Under the pieces are notes generated by a model that searched no databases, had not been told where the DNA came from, and saw nothing but the letters and a program-made list of their open reading frames with translations. The position numbers were made by a program, and so were the translations under genes. DNA of 64,000 nt from CAIYZT01 sp947461435. GTDB taxonomy: Bacteria > Pseudomonadota > Alphaproteobacteria > Rhodobacterales > Rhodobacteraceae. Numbering within the stretch: the first letter of the stretch is position 1; each line of letters starts with the position of its first letter. Shown piece after piece: positions 62,591-64,000 of this stretch. Where the stretch lies: NCBI GenBank assembly GCA_965284435.1, contig OZ260083.1, positions 124,001 to 188,000 of the forward strand, given 5' to 3'.

Positions 62591-63412
62591 TCAGAACTGC
62601 ATCATGAAGGCAGCAGCGATCTGAGGCAGGGATTGGCCAAGCTGCGAGCGGGCTGCTGAATCAATAGATGACGGTTTATGGCTGGCACCGGTCAGAATCT
62701 GAACGGTTACATTCGCCCCGGCCCCCTGCAACATCTCTACCGTGCGGTTAAGCGGAATGAACGGCTGATCGGAAACCAGTTCACCGCGCCCACCGCCATC
62801 AATCGGAACGACCGTATCGTTGGTACCGGTGATCTGAAGAACCGTAACACCGGACGCGTTGGAACAACTGGGAACCGTGAGTGTTCCTGCAAGGCTAAGC
62901 ACACCCCGAATGCTGGAGTGTCGGGCACAGGCGAAGCGCAAGGACATCATCGCACCATTTGAATGCCCGACAAGGACAACACGGTTTGAATCGGCATATC
63001 CAAGCTGTTCCAGACCTGAGATGACGGTCGAGATAAAGCTGATGTCATCGACGGCATTCACAACGTCCGAACCACAACAAAATCCTGAATTCCAAGTCCT
63101 GCGGTCCGAACGCTTCCGGCCGATCGCAGTTCCATTCAAATAGGCTGCGACAAAGCCGTTCCGCTCGGCCTCATCAAACATCGGGATTTTGCTTTTGAAA
63201 TCTTTCGCGTTTCCCAGACCGCCATGAAGCAGCAACATCAGGGGCGCGGGGCGGCCTCCGGCGCTGTCAGGAACGTAGACGATCACTTGGCGACCGCCAA
63301 AGTCCAAGGTCATTTGTTCGGCGGAAACGCGCTCGGCGATCAGGGCAAATCCCAAAATAAAAACGACTTTGGTCAGCCCAGTGATCATTCTGCTAAATCT
63401 ATTGCTCGACAT
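62591..63412 (-). CDS. PHB-depolymerase/LpqC-family esterase
   Basis: A 273-residue secreted alpha/beta hydrolase. Signal peptide to about residue 31; LMLLLHGGLGNAKDF at 58-72; WNSGFCCG at 107-114, typical of LpqC/feruloyl-esterase-like proteins; nucleophile Ser151 in GHSNGA; Asp199 and His245 complete the triad. It would cleave an ester bond in polyhydroxybutyrate or a plant phenolic. Base composition is lower in GC than the neighbours. AAAGGACAACG precedes the ATG. Confidence 0.85.
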   Translation of the reverse strand: MSSNRFSRMITGLTKVVFILGFALIAERVSAEQMTLDFGGRQVIVYVPDSAGGRPAPLMLLLHGGLGNAKDFKSKIPMFDEAERNGFVAAYLNGTAIGRKRSDRRTWNSGFCCGSDVVNAVDDISFISTVISGLEQLGYADSNRVVLVGHSNGAMMSLRFACARHSSIRGVLSLAGTLTVPSCSNASGVTVLQITGTNDTVVPIDGGGRGELVSDQPFIPLNRTVEMLQGAGANVTVQILTGASHKPSSIDSAARSQLGQSLPQIAAAFMMQF

Positions 63413-63483
63413 TCGTTGTCCTTTCTAGACTATTATTCTAAACGAAATCTCCTGCTGCGGGGCCCGGAACGGGTCTTTGTCAC

Positions 63484-64000
63484 CTAAAGGTCAAACACCG
63501 AGTATTGGTCTTCAGTGACGACAGCAGACAAACCTTTGCCTATTTCAAGTCCGTCGCCATCCACGTCGATCGCGATTTCATACAAACCATCCACATCATC
63601 TACATTCACAGCGGCAACCTGTACCATCAAAATCAAATCATCCGTGAATTGTTCGGCGGTTTCAAACCGAAGGGGATCTGAAACCGCATTCTCCGGGATA
63701 CTTACGTTCACCACCAAAGACCATGTTGCCCCTTTATCATGTGACTCCAATATCGAGATTTTATCAATGTTTTGATCATCATAGATCATGTAGAGCGTTC
63801 CATCATCTGACGCCGAAAACTGGATCGAAGTCATTTCTACGTCTTTACCAACAGGCTTTGTGGGTTCGGCCCATTTATTGGTCGAACTGTCGTAGATATA
63901 AAGTTCAAGGTGACCCTTCGGCGTGATTATACCCAAGTAGATGTCGTTCTTGTAAACAACATGGGAGTAGTGGCTGGCATAGTACCCAGCGACGCCCACA
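63484..64000 (-). CDS. C-terminal part of an Asp-box (BNR) repeat protein, truncated by the window edge
   Basis: 172 codons of a minus-strand gene whose 5' part lies to the right of base 64000. One clear Asp-box is seen (ESHDKGATWSLV), the S-x-D-x-G-x-T-W motif of sialidase-like beta-propellers, and the end is acidic (DVDGLYEIAIDVDGDGL). AT content is much higher than in the rest of the window. A secreted or surface propeller protein is likely; sialidase activity cannot be judged from this fragment. The GTG at 63999 is not the start. Confidence 0.6.
   Translation of the reverse strand, partial: VGVAGYYASHYSHVVYKNDIYLGIITPKGHLELYIYDSSTNKWAEPTKPVGKDVEMTSIQFSASDDGTLYMIYDDQNIDKISILESHDKGATWSLVVNVSIPENAVSDPLRFETAEQFTDDLILMVQVAAVNVDDVDGLYEIAIDVDGDGLEIGKGLSAVVTEDQYSVFDL

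Noticed and set aside
1..64000. tRNA, rRNA, CRISPR arrays and insertion sequences
   Set aside because: None seen. The intergenic regions are short and show no cloverleaf, spaced repeat or transposase-like frame.

Overview
The window is a chromosomal segment of an alphaproteobacterium, most probably a member of the Rhodobacterales (Rhodobacter/Roseobacter relatives; genus not resolvable by eye). The evidence is the GC-rich coding sequence, a CenR-type response regulator, a DUF3576 lipoprotein, a small Rhodobacter-like porin, the order pyrB-membrane protein-pyrC-like-plsY, a family-4 uracil-DNA glycosylase with the FDxC and WRPP variants, and the leuS-lptE-holA block. No rRNA, tRNA, CRISPR array, transposase, prophage or plasmid gene was recognised.

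Layout. 1-5.0 kb: the end of a flavoprotein gene, two small membrane-associated proteins and a four-gene ABC importer of the polyamine (Pot) type on the minus strand, with a perfect stem-loop after the binding-protein gene. 5.1-12.3 kb: GAF, HPP, OsmC and GST genes, then leuS-lptE-holA and a DUF3576 lipoprotein. 12.6-20.6 kb: a highly expressed porin, a PLP-binding protein, an amylosucrase, a cell-wall pair (L,D-transpeptidase and P-loop kinase), cenR, an MFS exporter and a one-domain BLUF photoreceptor. The cenR and BLUF genes are each followed by a related short RNA candidate with an anti-Shine-Dalgarno CTCCTCCC motif and a terminator. 20.7-27.4 kb: exonuclease III, a Tat-exported flavoenzyme with two partners, AlgH, a DsbD-N protein, MoaB and UDG. 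27.5-32.6 kb: the pyrimidine/phospholipid operon and gshA. 32.6-33.8 kb: a luxR gene preceded by a possible attenuator (12-codon ORF running into a terminator) and followed by a perfect 20-bp lux-box-like dyad, but with no luxI. 33.9-38.5 kb: rsmE, ubiA, an OmpA/BON protein and a coiled-coil protein.

38.5-50.4 kb is an exopolysaccharide or O-antigen locus. It holds a GT2, a split Wzc system (separate ATPase and chain-length protein), an ExoY-like initiating sugar transferase, an operon for a Wzx-like flippase plus all four dTDP-L-rhamnose genes, a GT4-type glycosyltransferase and a StrF-like glycosyltransferase. A 606-bp AT-richer gap lies in its middle. 50.4-62.4 kb is ordinary housekeeping: a YbbN-like thioredoxin, a Lon-N protein, Trm112, ftsK, an aminotransferase, an SGNH-like protein, an amidase, a UbiH-family hydroxylase, and a PepSY protein with a DUF2946-like partner. 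The right end (about 62.6-64 kb) holds a secreted esterase and the 3' part of an Asp-box (BNR) repeat protein in visibly lower-GC sequence, possibly acquired DNA.

The points most worth pursuing are the luxR unit, the two CTCCTCCC RNAs, a dihydroorotase homologue lacking the metal-binding His pair, a BLUF domain lacking the usual Trp/Met pair, and several perfect palindromes in intergenic regions. Start codons were chosen from Shine-Dalgarno position and operon overlaps; many genes overlap by ATGA or GTGA.
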